DNA of 14,236 nt from CAYJWL01 sp964373855 (lineage in GTDB: Bacteria > Patescibacteriota > Andersenbacteria > UBA10190), in the NCBI GenBank assembly GCA_964373855.1, contig CAYJWL010000022.1, positions 1-14,236 on the forward strand. Direction: 5' to 3'. The translations under genes were made by a program, and so were the position numbers. Below, piece by piece: positions 1 to 6,997 of this stretch (its first letter is position 1; every line of letters begins with the position of its first letter). The notes below the pieces were generated by a model. That model was not told the origin of the DNA and did not search any database. It saw nothing but the letters and a program-made list of their open reading frames with translations.

Positions 1-2
1 CG

Positions 3-338
3 CAGGCACAGCGCCGGCAGCTAGCTAGCACGTATCTGGCCGGCGAGCGTGACCTGGCCTATCACTGGCCGGAGAAGTTAATTGCGGAAAGTTCGATAAA
101 ATATGAACCAGCCGCTGCTAGGCCTGATCAAGAGCTGCCAGAAAATAGCGCCGCACCCAAGCGATCGCTGGCGCTGCCCTTTAGCTTTAGTCTCTGGCCT
201 AAGTTTTTGTGGCGCGATAAGCATCCGGCCGGCGAGGCGGGCTATGCAGCGGGGAGCCAAGAGTCGGCAGCTAAAAAAAAAGTCCAAGCTGGCCGAATAA
301 TCGATTTAACGCATATCAACAGCGACCGGCTGGCATAA
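3..338 (+). CDS. C-terminal part of an unidentified protein, truncated at the window start
   Basis: An open frame enters from the left edge and ends at TAA 336-338, giving the last 111 residues of a protein. I do not recognise it. The visible part has no membrane segment, is rich in Ala, Glu and Lys, and contains a Trp/Phe-rich patch (FSFSLWPKFLWRDKHP) before a KKK run encoded by nine A residues (273-281). It ends with RIIDLTHINSDRLA. The DUF4012 gene starts 5 nt after its stop, so the two are either an operon with coupled translation or, as the A-run suggests, one gene split by a frameshift: the -1 frame stays open from the A-run into DUF4012. In that case this would be the cytosolic N-terminal tail of the DUF4012 protein. 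The frame is clearly open; the identity is unknown. Confidence 0.55.
   Translation, partial: QAQRRQLASTYLAGERDLAYHWPEKLIAESSIKYEPAAARPDQELPENSAAPKRSLALPFSFSLWPKFLWRDKHPAGEAGYAAGSQESAAKKKVQAGRIIDLTHINSDRLA
273..281 (+). other. A9 homopolymer, possible slippage or frameshift site
   Basis: Nine consecutive A residues encode KKK in the upstream partial gene. Reading in the -1 frame from here passes 281-343 without a stop and enters the DUF4012 frame, whose own upstream stop (TAA 272-274) lies just before the run. A tract of this length is a plausible site for polymerase slippage, a programmed frameshift or an assembly or sequencing indel; the sequence cannot tell which. Confidence 0.45.
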
Positions 339-343
339 CCAGC

Positions 344-2458
344 TTGGTTTTTTCCGCCCGCAGTCCCATTCCTAATCTGGCGGTGCTTTTGGTTGGCTGC
401 CTCATTGTGATCGGGATCATTTGGAATCTTCAGGGGTTAGGCCGAGGATTGGCCGCTATGGGCGAGGTCAAGCAGCGTGCCTTCGCTGCGGTTGACCATA
501 TTTTAGCCGGCAGTTCAGCCTTGGCGCGGGCGGATGTTCCAGCGGGCGAGGAAGCGTTCGCCAACGCGGCCACTTTAATTCAAAGCGCGGAGGACCAGAT
601 TAATCAGGCGCTCTCTGCCTCCAGGTATATTCTTGGCGCACTTGATGTGACTGGTACAGTGCGGTCTGGCCAGGAACTTCTCAATGCCGGTGAGGCTTTA
701 GCACAGGCTGGCCAATATGTGGCCAGCGGACTAAAACCGCTCTTGGCGGCCGATGGAATTGTAGCTGGCCGGGAGGCAACTAATTCTTTGATCCGTTCGA
801 CTCAAGCTCACCCTTCGACTCCGAGCTTAGGGTCGGGGAGGGGCCAGGCTGAGTCGCATCGAAGCTTGACATTAGTACAAGCCATTCAGGCTGCGCGCGA
901 TGATGCACAGCGCGCAGCCAGTTTACTGGGCGACGTTTCCGCTTCACTGGCCAACGTGGATGGGTCATTTCTTCCGGACGAGGCCAGAGGGAATCTGGAA
1001 ATCGTCAGGGCGGCCGCGCCGCGGGCGCGCTCTCTGTTGTCCAGTTTTTATAATCAAAGCGATACATTGTTATATTTGCTCGGCGCCGATCATGACCGGC
1101 GTTATCTCATGCTGTTTGTGAATAATCATGAGTTGCGGCCGGTGGGCGGGTTCATTGGCACAATCGGCGTCATGCACGTCTCCGCCGGCCGGATTGCCAG
1201 TATCCAAGTGCAGAGCGTGTATGATTCCGATGGTCAGCTCCGGCAGTTTATTGCTCCACCCGATCCGCTGTTACCAATTGTTGACCGCTGGTATTTGCGC
1301 GATGCGAACTGGTTTGTTGACTACGAGATGAGTGCGAAGAAAATAGCTCAATTATTTGAGAAAGAAGGAGGACCGACGGTTGATGGCGTGATTTTACTCA
1401 CCCCGGAGGTGATCAAGCGTCTTTTAACCATCAGCGGGCCGGTACGCGTGCCCGGCTACGAGGTTGAGGTGTCGGCCCAGAATTTTGTGGAGGCAACCCA
1501 GGGCGAGGTAACGTACCGGTATGATCAGGCTGTTAATCGGCCTAAGCAATTTCTGGCTGATCTCACTCCATTACTGCTGAATACATTACTGGGCGAAGCG
1601 GCCAAGATAGATTCGCACCGGCAAGTGCTATCCGCGCTGACGAGCGCTTTGCAGGCCAAAGATATGGTGATGTACTTCCGCGACGAGGCCGCGCAGCGGA
1701 CGCTTAAAAACCTAAGGTGGGCCGGTACGTTGCCGCGGGAGGAGCAAGGGTTTTTAACAATTAATAACGCAAACATTGGTGGGCATAAAAGTGACCAGTT
1801 TATGGAGCAGGAGATTGACTATCGGAGCGAAGTGCAAAATGACGGGGACGTCGAGGTGGTGCTGACAATCCGGCGTACCCATCACGGACCCCAGGAAGTT
1901 TCAGATTATCCGTATCCAGCGAATGAGAATCCCGCGTATAAAGATAATATTGTGTATCAGCGGGTGCTCGTTCCGCGCGGTGCCCAATTGATCGAGGCGC
2001 GGGGATTTTCCCATCCCGGTGATGTGCCGGCACCAGCGATTAAACAAACCGACATACCCTGGCAAGCCGATCCAGACATAGCCCTCTGGCAGCAAGGCCA
2101 GCAAATGATGAGCAATGGCACGGTCGTCGGCCAGGAAAGCGGTTATACTTTTTTTGCTAATTGGTATATTACAAAACCTGGCCAAACTGCCGTGGCTCTT
2201 TATCGGTACCGCCTCCCCAGCCATGCCCCAATGCCCAATTTCTTTAAACGAGCCCAAACCTATTCCGTCTATGTGGCGAAGCAGCCGGGCGATGCCAGAA
2301 CCGAGCTTCGGGCTTCCGTTAAACTGCCGGACGCTTATCGGATTATTCATCGCTCGACCGACGAGCCTGTCACACAGGAATCAGACAACGAAATTATCTA
2401 CCAGGATCGCCTGCGCAGCGATACTTATGTTGGCGCCGTATACGAGCCAGCGAATTGA
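344..2458 (+). CDS. DUF4012 domain membrane-anchored extracytoplasmic protein
   Basis: The 704-residue protein has one N-terminal membrane helix (about residues 11-28) followed by a large extracytoplasmic part, the usual DUF4012 layout. Family hallmarks are visible: LLGADHDRRYLMLFVNNHELRPVGGF at about 245-270 (written here as adjoining blocks LLGADHD, RRYLMLF, NNHELRP, VGGF) and NANIGGHKSDQF at about 475-486, followed by a beta-rich tail. The function of the family is unknown. In CPR it is often found near glycosyltransferase and cell-envelope genes, so an envelope role is an inference. The start used is TTG at 344 without a good Shine-Dalgarno, 5 nt after the upstream stop; it is the first usable start in this frame after the stop at 272-274. 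The weak start and the open -1 frame upstream raise the possibility that the true N-terminus lies further upstream. Residues about 152-173 are a low-complexity insertion encoded by a palindromic repeat. Confidence 0.88.
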   Translation: MVFSARSPIPNLAVLLVGCLIVIGIIWNLQGLGRGLAAMGEVKQRAFAAVDHILAGSSALARADVPAGEEAFANAATLIQSAEDQINQALSASRYILGALDVTGTVRSGQELLNAGEALAQAGQYVASGLKPLLAADGIVAGREATNSLIRSTQAHPSTPSLGSGRGQAESHRSLTLVQAIQAARDDAQRAASLLGDVSASLANVDGSFLPDEARGNLEIVRAAAPRARSLLSSFYNQSDTLLYLLGADHDRRYLMLFVNNHELRPVGGFIGTIGVMHVSAGRIASIQVQSVYDSDGQLRQFIAPPDPLLPIVDRWYLRDANWFVDYEMSAKKIAQLFEKEGGPTVDGVILLTPEVIKRLLTISGPVRVPGYEVEVSAQNFVEATQGEVTYRYDQAVNRPKQFLADLTPLLLNTLLGEAAKIDSHRQVLSALTSALQAKDMVMYFRDEAAQRTLKNLRWAGTLPREEQGFLTINNANIGGHKSDQFMEQEIDYRSEVQNDGDVEVVLTIRRTHHGPQEVSDYPYPANENPAYKDNIVYQRVLVPRGAQLIEARGFSHPGDVPAPAIKQTDIPWQADPDIALWQQGQQMMSNGTVVGQESGYTFFANWYITKPGQTAVALYRYRLPSHAPMPNFFKRAQTYSVYVAKQPGDARTELRASVKLPDAYRIIHRSTDEPVTQESDNEIIYQDRLRSDTYVGAVYEPAN
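796..863. repeat. Nested palindromic repeat inserted in frame within the DUF4012 gene
   Basis: Outer inverted arms are CGACTC (798-803) and GAGTCG (851-856), flanked by TTCGA (796-800) and TCGAA (859-863). An inner pair is ACCCT (810-814) and AGGGT (829-833) with CTC/GAG at its centre. The core resembles the CCCTTCGAC...GCTCAGGG short palindromes that, from memory, are dispersed mainly between genes in many bacteria. Translated, it gives a Ser/Gly/His-rich stretch (STQAHPSTPSLGSGRG) unlike the surrounding helical Ala-rich sequence. It is in frame, so the gene is not broken. Confidence 0.45.
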
Positions 2459-2472
2459 GCCTGACGTTGTGA

Positions 2473-2512
2473 GGCCAGCGGGGTTAGCCCGCCACGCCGC
2501 GGCCCTTTTGTG
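2473..2512 (+). terminator. Weak hairpin after the DUF4012 gene, possible terminator
   Basis: GCGGG (2478-2482) pairs with CCCGC (2488-2492) around a 5-nt loop. Outer GGCC blocks (2473-2476 and 2501-2504) could extend the stem, and CTTTTGTGT follows. The stem is imperfect and the T-run short, so termination is uncertain. The rest of the 190-nt gap before murJ shows no gene. Confidence 0.25.
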
Positions 2513-2648
2513 TCATTTTCCATTTGGCCGTACAATCAAGCCATCCCAGCCGGCAATACGGATTGTCCAAGAGTGATGATGCGCAATCCGCCTGCCGGCT
2601 TATGTGGTACTGTAGTCTACTATCGTTTGCATATATTTTTTAAGATGC

Positions 2649-4268
2649 ATGCCAGAAAACGACAAAAACGGCAATGGATCCATTGTAGCGGCCGCGCTGA
2701 TTGTAGGCATCTCGTCCCTGGTTAGCCGGCTGGTCGGATTATTCCGGGAGCGGGTATTTACCACTACGTTTGGGGCGGGTGATACATTTGATGCCTTTGT
2801 CGCCGCCTTCCGCATACCTGATCTGATATTCAATCTTATTGTTATCGGAGCTTTGTCGGCGGCGTTTATTCCATTGTTTACTGCTAAACTAGTGGGTAAG
2901 CAGTCGAAATCAGCCGAGGCTTTTGATTTTGCCACCTCCGTGCTTAATCTTATGCTGCTGGTTGTAGCCGGTCTAAGCCTTCTCTATGCCGCCCTCGCTC
3001 CGCAGCTGGTGCCGCTGATCACGCCGGGATTTATGGGTGAAAAGCTGGAGCTGACGATACGCCTGTCGCGGATTATGGCTCTTCAGCCGATATTACTGTC
3101 TGTCAGTTTTGTTTTTTCCGGCATTTTAAATTCATTTAAGCGTTTTACCGTCTATGCCTTGGCGCCGATTCTTTACAATCTTGGTATTATTGCCGGTGTG
3201 GTCTGGCTGGTGCCGATGATGGGCGTGGCGGGGCTGGGCTGGGGAGTGGTGCTGGGGGGTGCGCTGCATATGATTATTCAGTTGCCGAGCACCCTCTATG
3301 TAGGATTCCGCTGGAAGCCGCAGTTGGTATCTTCCCGAGCTGACATGCGCGCTCTCTGGATAATGATGCTGCCGCGTGTCTTCGGCCTGGCCGCGCAGCA
3401 AGTCAATTTATTGGTAGTAACGCTTTTGGGGTCAGGGTTGTTGGCTGGCAGTATAAGCGCCTTTCATTTAGCGAACAACCTGCAATACATTCCTATCGGC
3501 ATATTCGGCATCGCGTTTGCGCAAGCAGCTTTTCCCACGCTATCCGAACAGATGGCGCGCGGCCAGACTGTCGCTTTTAGAGACACATTAACCAAATCAT
3601 TCCGTTACATCCTTTTTTTTGTGGTTCCCATATCGGCGTTCTTCTTTCTCTTGCGCGCGCAGATTGTTCGCGTTCTTTTTGGCGACGGCGCTTTTGATTG
3701 GGAAGATACAATATTAACATTTGAGACGTTTAAATTTCTAATCATTAGCATCTTTGCCCAAGCAACTATTCCTTTATTAACTCGCGGATTTTACGCCCAG
3801 CATGATACCAAGACACCGGTTGTGATTTCGGTGATTGCGATGGTAATAAACGTTGTATTGGCGTTTATGCTGGCGCCAGTGGCGGGTGTGCAAGGCCTGG
3901 CCTTAGCGTTTTCTATTGCGGCCATGGTTCACCTGTCTCTGCTTCTGGGTGCGTTTCACTGGCGGCTGGGCGGCTTCAACGACAAGGAGGTTATAGTGTC
4001 CTTGTCAAAGGTTGTGGCGGCGACCCTCGTGGCCTCGGTTATAGTACAGGCTTTAAAGTATCCAGTCGCCGCCTTTGTTGATATGGCTCGGTTCTGGGGT
4101 GTTTTTGTACAGCTTGTGTTGACCAGCCTGGCCGGTATTGGTACGTATTTCCTGATATGCTGGCTGTTGAAGAGCGATGAGCTTCGGGTATTGCAACGCT
4201 TGATTCGCCGCCGACCCCGCCTGTTAGCTGGGACAGATACGCCGCGATTTGGCGGCCTGGCCGACTGA
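2649..4268 (+). CDS. murJ: Lipid II flippase MurJ (MviN family)
   Basis: MurJ moves lipid II, the undecaprenyl-linked peptidoglycan precursor, to the outer face of the cytoplasmic membrane. The 539-residue product is close to the usual family length and hydrophobic throughout, consistent with the 14-helix MOP-superfamily fold. The N-terminal signature is clear: SRLVGLFRERV (residues 26-36), FDAFVAAFRIPDL (47-59) and GALSAAFIPLF (68-77), with R27, R33 and D48 where conserved charged residues of the first helices lie. Later motifs such as NNLQYIPIGIFGIAFAQAAFPTLSE also match the family. The C-terminus is a short basic tail. ATG 2649 is chosen because it gives a normal short N-terminus before helix 1; no Shine-Dalgarno precedes it, only an AT-rich stretch (2629-2644). 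It lies between DUF4012 and a conserved hypothetical gene, all in one direction. Confidence 0.95.
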   Translation: MPENDKNGNGSIVAAALIVGISSLVSRLVGLFRERVFTTTFGAGDTFDAFVAAFRIPDLIFNLIVIGALSAAFIPLFTAKLVGKQSKSAEAFDFATSVLNLMLLVVAGLSLLYAALAPQLVPLITPGFMGEKLELTIRLSRIMALQPILLSVSFVFSGILNSFKRFTVYALAPILYNLGIIAGVVWLVPMMGVAGLGWGVVLGGALHMIIQLPSTLYVGFRWKPQLVSSRADMRALWIMMLPRVFGLAAQQVNLLVVTLLGSGLLAGSISAFHLANNLQYIPIGIFGIAFAQAAFPTLSEQMARGQTVAFRDTLTKSFRYILFFVVPISAFFFLLRAQIVRVLFGDGAFDWEDTILTFETFKFLIISIFAQATIPLLTRGFYAQHDTKTPVVISVIAMVINVVLAFMLAPVAGVQGLALAFSIAAMVHLSLLLGAFHWRLGGFNDKEVIVSLSKVVAATLVASVIVQALKYPVAAFVDMARFWGVFVQLVLTSLAGIGTYFLICWLLKSDELRVLQRLIRRRPRLLAGTDTPRFGGLAD

Positions 4269-4320
4269 CGCAGCGCCGACATATTGCGCCCGGTATTTGT
4301 CAGAAACAATTGACGCATTG

Positions 4321-4345
4321 GTTCCAAGGATTCCTTGCGAGGAAC
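4321..4345. repeat. Overlapping short inverted repeats in the murJ-4481 gap
   Basis: GTTCC (4321-4325) and GGAAC (4341-4345) are inverted arms. Inside, AAGGA/TCCTT (4326-4330, 4332-4336) and TTCCT/AGGAA with a TGCG loop (4331-4335, 4340-4344) form mutually exclusive hairpins. No T-run follows, so this is not a standard terminator. Its role is unknown, and chance is possible for arms this short. Confidence 0.25.
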
Positions 4346-4480
4346 GTTGATTGTATCCATAGTTGGACCAGCTAAGAGAAATATTGACATAAACGCACCT
4401 TCCCTATCAATTTCTGCTGGCGTAGATAAGCGGAACAGGGACGATAGGGCTTTTAGGGTAGGTCTAGCGGTGGCATTTAT

Positions 4481-5074
4481 ATGAATAATTTTCATCTCAA
4501 TTTGACTCTGCCTCGGGTAGAATCCATTGACCAAATCATCCATAGCTGGCCGGCGGTTTCGCGCCGCGCCGCTCATTACATGGTTAAACAATATGGTCTG
4601 CCTAATGAGGCGACAGCCTCAATGCTGGTGTGGCATCGCAATGGAGCTTGGAAGAAATCGATTGTTCATCGAGAGGGCGTTGTCCACAATTTCCCTCTGC
4701 CTCATGAAGATATCTTAGAGCAAACAGTTGATTACCGGGTGCCGCTTAATAAACATGATATGATTGTGCGCTTCGATGGCAGCCTCATTATTGACCGCAC
4801 CAGAGGAGAGTTATCAGTTCATTGCGATAGTGAATCCTCTAACAGGCTGATGCTTAATCTGGCCCTCGATATTGCGGTGGTCAGGAAAACCGTTGATGAG
4901 GCGCGGCGCGAGTGCGATCGGCGTGTGACCGTATGGCGACTAAGCTGGTCTGATCCGTACACCCAAAAACTCCAATTTTCTCCCGACTTGGCTTCAAGCC
5001 ACGAAACCGACACACCCGATCCTGATGTAAACATCGGCACCTGGCTCAAGCGAAGAATATCCACGGTGAGATAA
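4481..5074 (+). CDS. Conserved cytosolic protein of unknown function
   Basis: The 197-residue protein has no signal peptide or membrane helix. It has a compact, conserved-looking core: SWPAVSRRAAHYMVKQYGLP (residues 22-41), NEATASMLVW (42-51), WKKSIVHRE (57-65), FPLPHEDILEQTVDYRVP (71-88), DGSLIIDRTRGELSVHCDSE (99-118) and a helix LMLNLALDIAVVRKTVDEAR (123-142). From memory, proteins with this pattern (SWP..S...A.....G.PNE, LEQ..DYRVP, DGS.I..RT.GE.S..CD) occur as hypothetical proteins in several phyla including CPR; I cannot name a function or DUF. The C-terminal 40 residues look disordered. ATG 4481 has a weak GGTGG about 10 nt upstream. A 212-nt gap separates it from murJ and a perfect palindrome follows its stop, so it is probably its own transcription unit or the end of the murJ unit. 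Confidence 0.8.
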   Translation: MNNFHLNLTLPRVESIDQIIHSWPAVSRRAAHYMVKQYGLPNEATASMLVWHRNGAWKKSIVHREGVVHNFPLPHEDILEQTVDYRVPLNKHDMIVRFDGSLIIDRTRGELSVHCDSESSNRLMLNLALDIAVVRKTVDEARRECDRRVTVWRLSWSDPYTQKLQFSPDLASSHETDTPDPDVNIGTWLKRRISTVR

Positions 5075-5093
5075 GCCGGACAAAAGACTCAAA

Positions 5094-5137
5094 CTGCCAA
5101 CAAACCGGCCGGCCGGCCGGTTTGTTGTATTTGGCAG
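5094..5137 (+). terminator. Perfect 30-bp GC palindrome, likely terminator
   Basis: Positions 5098-5127 are a perfect palindrome centred on four tandem CCGG units (5105-5120), with AAAC and GTTT flanks. CTGCC (5094-5098) and GGCAG (5133-5137) give further complementary arms outside it. It begins 20 nt after the stop of the preceding gene and is followed by TTGTATTT, not a clean T-run. A bidirectional or rho-independent terminator separating the housekeeping genes from the secreted-protein island is the simplest reading. Confidence 0.6.
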
Positions 5138-5201
5138 AACCACTATTCACAAACTTCCGGCTATGTGCTACACCAGAGGGTTATTTCTTAAGCATAGCGA
5201 A

Positions 5202-5210
5202 AGGGGGTGA
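5202..5210 (+). promoter_or_regulatory. Shine-Dalgarno that fixes the start at 5215
   Basis: AGGGGGTGA ends 4 nt before ATG 5215. The frame is open further upstream, to a TTG at 5122, but the strong site and the signal peptide that begins right after it favour ATG 5215. The same GAAAGGGGGTGA block precedes the gene at 6120. Confidence 0.7.
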
Positions 5211-5214
5211 TTCT

Positions 5215-5904
5215 ATGACACAACAGGTAGTAGCTGCCATCCTAGCTCTGGCTATCGCTATCGCTCCCGGTCATGCCGTTTTGGCTGATGAGACGGCGGC
5301 GGTTTCCATCGATGATATTGATACGGAATCGTGCGGCGAACAATCAATGATTTTTGGCGGTTCGGCGCAATTTGACCAGATGCTTGATCATTTGGAAGTG
5401 CTCCTTGATGAGGAGCAAATTCATCATGAGCATGGTTTGAGTTCGGAGAGCGAGGAGTCTTGGACAGCCGAATCAATTATGGTGGATGTCGGTTCCCATA
5501 CTCTGACCGCTATTGTCTGGGATCAAGACGACGGTCCTGATGACCATCGAGGAGAGTTGGCTCGAGCCAGCGCAGACTTCACCGTTGCGGCATGTGCCTC
5601 TGACGAGGGAGCCAGTGACGATAACGGCGACCAAGGTCTAGGAGGCGATTGCTGCCCCGGACAAGATGATGAAGATGCCGTCCAGCAAGTGACATCGGCG
5701 AAAGTAAAAGGAGCCAAGACTACGAATCTGTGGGCCTCTCTTAAGCCGCTTAACAGCATCTTCCGGTCTGTCTTCGGGCGCACCCCGACATTCGAGGAGT
5801 GGAAATACTGGGCTGATCGTTTGCTAACAGACAAGCCTCAATACGATGCCCTCTACGGTGCCATGCAATGGCATAAGCTGCTCGGTCACACCACGGGTAA
5901 TTAA
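5215..5904 (+). CDS. Secreted protein with Ig-like region and shared C-terminal helical domain
   Basis: The 229-residue product is exported: a hydrophobic N-terminus ends in AVLA (residues 21-24), a good signal-peptidase site, although the n-region unusually has no Lys or Arg. Mature residues 25-130 hold a Cys at each end (SCGEQ, VAACASD) around GSHTLTAIVWDQDDGP and ASADFTV, which looks like a beta-sandwich (Ig-like) module; this is an inference. An acidic Gly/Asp linker with a CC pair follows (about 131-160). Residues 170-229 are a separate domain, NSIFRSVFGRTPTFEEWKYW then GAM and HKLLG, matching the C-terminus of the protease at 12416 almost residue for residue and loosely resembling DUF4214. 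A strong ribosome site (5202-5210) and a strong terminator (5950-5983) make it an isolated, probably well-translated gene. The molecular function is unknown. Confidence 0.85.
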   Translation: MTQQVVAAILALAIAIAPGHAVLADETAAVSIDDIDTESCGEQSMIFGGSAQFDQMLDHLEVLLDEEQIHHEHGLSSESEESWTAESIMVDVGSHTLTAIVWDQDDGPDDHRGELARASADFTVAACASDEGASDDNGDQGLGGDCCPGQDDEDAVQQVTSAKVKGAKTTNLWASLKPLNSIFRSVFGRTPTFEEWKYWADRLLTDKPQYDALYGAMQWHKLLGHTTGN

Positions 5905-5949
5905 GGGAAAATAAAAAATCGCTTGCAGTTATAATTGAAAGCAAATTAC

Positions 5950-5983
5950 AGCCCAGCCCCAAAACAGGGGCTGGGCTGGTTTT
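5950..5983 (+). terminator. Rho-independent terminator
   Basis: AGCCCAGCCCC (5950-5960) pairs perfectly with GGGGCTGGGCT (5967-5977), an 11-bp GC-rich stem with a 6-nt loop. It is followed by GGTTTT and lies 45 nt after the stop of the secreted-protein gene. Confidence 0.85.
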
Positions 5984-6105
5984 ATGGGAAAAGCCAATGT
6001 GAAGCGTAGGGAGTAAACTGTGCACAAATAGCTCGGCAACCTGCTTGATCGTTATGCTGGTGGCGCGTAGCATTCATTGGTTACACCTTAATGTGGCTAA
6101 ACGAA

Positions 6106-6114
6106 AGGGGGTGA
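6106..6114 (+). promoter_or_regulatory. Shine-Dalgarno that fixes the start at 6120
   Basis: AGGGGGTGA ends 5 nt before ATG 6120. The frame is open back to 6045 but the upstream part has no ribosome site, while ATG 6120 begins a textbook signal peptide. Confidence 0.7.
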
Positions 6115-6119
6115 GGGCG

Positions 6120-6794
6120 ATGAGATACGGAAAGTACTTGGCGCGATTTGGGATACTATGGGGAATAGTGGCCTTATTGCTGATTGGCGTGTCGGCGCAG
6201 GCCTCTCGCATTGATGATTTACGAGCGCAGCTTGCCCTGCGGCGAGCAGAACGGGAGGCCGCGCGAAATATTGTTCGCCCGGCGCCCGATGAAGAGAATC
6301 AGCCAGAGGAGAATAATCAGGTCCCGGACGGACAGCAGCCGTGCGTTTGTTCAGTGAGCTTGAGCCTGGATGCGCCGGACGTTAGTTGGAATGGCAACTC
6401 CCTTGTCTTTACGCCGCGCTTTGATGTTGATATCCGCGTCCGCGGCAACAATAATGCCGCCCCCTGGAATGTAACGCTTGATTATCAGGGGCAAGCCCAA
6501 TTCTCTTCAAGCACTCTCGCCGCGCCGACCGGCGCAAGTTTTTCCGGACAAAAAGAGTGGAGCGGCCAGTGTTTCAATACCTCCAGCAGATTCCGGAGCC
6601 TCTCTGGCAATCCGGTGAGCCTGGCGACTCTGGCGCGCAGTTTATTTTCTGACAGTATGGCTAAGCTCAATGCAACCGTGCTGCTGAATGCCTCCTTGGG
6701 TGGCTGTGACGTGGACGCAGAGAAAAGCCAATACAGTTTTGCCGTTGGCAGCTTCGGCAACATTGATTTGGGACGCTGGCGGCGATTGAGATAA
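6120..6794 (+). CDS. Secreted Cys-containing protein of unknown function
   Basis: The 224-residue product starts with a classical signal peptide: a basic n-region (MRYGKYLAR), a hydrophobic core at about 11-23 and an SAQA cleavage site at about 25-28. A short charged helix (RIDDLRAQLALRRAEREAAR) and a Pro/Glu/Asn-rich linker lead to a beta-rich domain opening with CVCSVSLSLDAPDVSW (from about residue 75), with further Cys in GQCFN and GGCDV; the four Cys could form disulfides. It ends in a basic GRWRRLR. I do not recognise the family. It follows a terminator (5950-5983), so it starts a new unit, and is the first of a series of exported proteins running to the window end. The codon pattern and ribosome site make it a confident gene; the function is open. 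Confidence 0.85.
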   Translation: MRYGKYLARFGILWGIVALLLIGVSAQASRIDDLRAQLALRRAEREAARNIVRPAPDEENQPEENNQVPDGQQPCVCSVSLSLDAPDVSWNGNSLVFTPRFDVDIRVRGNNNAAPWNVTLDYQGQAQFSSSTLAAPTGASFSGQKEWSGQCFNTSSRFRSLSGNPVSLATLARSLFSDSMAKLNATVLLNASLGGCDVDAEKSQYSFAVGSFGNIDLGRWRRLR

Positions 6795-6997
6795 TTGGTG
6801 ACGGCCAGCGCAACTCGACAAAAGGATTTGCAGCCGATGTCAATATCTCTATCTAAAAGTTAGCTTGTGTAGCAAAAAAACTGCGGCGAAGCCCTGTGGA
6901 TAACTTGCACTTGCGCAGCTTGTCATTTGCACCAACGATGAGGGGATTTGTTCATTTTGTATTTTTGAAGAGTTTACGTAACGGAGGGGATGTTGTT

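Noticed and set aside
1901..2350. Minus-strand open frame of 149 codons opposite DUF4012
   Set aside because: It lies wholly within a well-supported gene whose motifs are conserved on the + strand.
5122..5214. Upstream extension of the 5215 gene to a TTG at 5122
   Set aside because: The extension begins inside the palindrome and lacks a ribosome site; ATG 5215 has a strong one.
5930..5935. TATAAT, a perfect -10 hexamer
   Set aside because: It lies upstream of the terminator at 5950-5983 and has no -35 element at proper spacing, so transcripts would end at once.
6046..6074. TTGATC and TAGCAT with a 17-nt gap as a promoter for the 6120 gene
   Set aside because: Each hexamer matches only four of six consensus bases; spacing alone is not enough to call it.
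6045..6119. Upstream extension of the 6120 gene to a TTG at 6045
   Set aside because: No ribosome site; the strong site at 6106-6114 and the signal peptide both place the start at 6120.
6895..6903. TGTGGATAA, a perfect DnaA box on the minus strand
   Set aside because: Only one copy, with no cluster, no AT-rich unwinding region beside it and no dnaA or dnaN gene; a single 9-mer can arise by chance.
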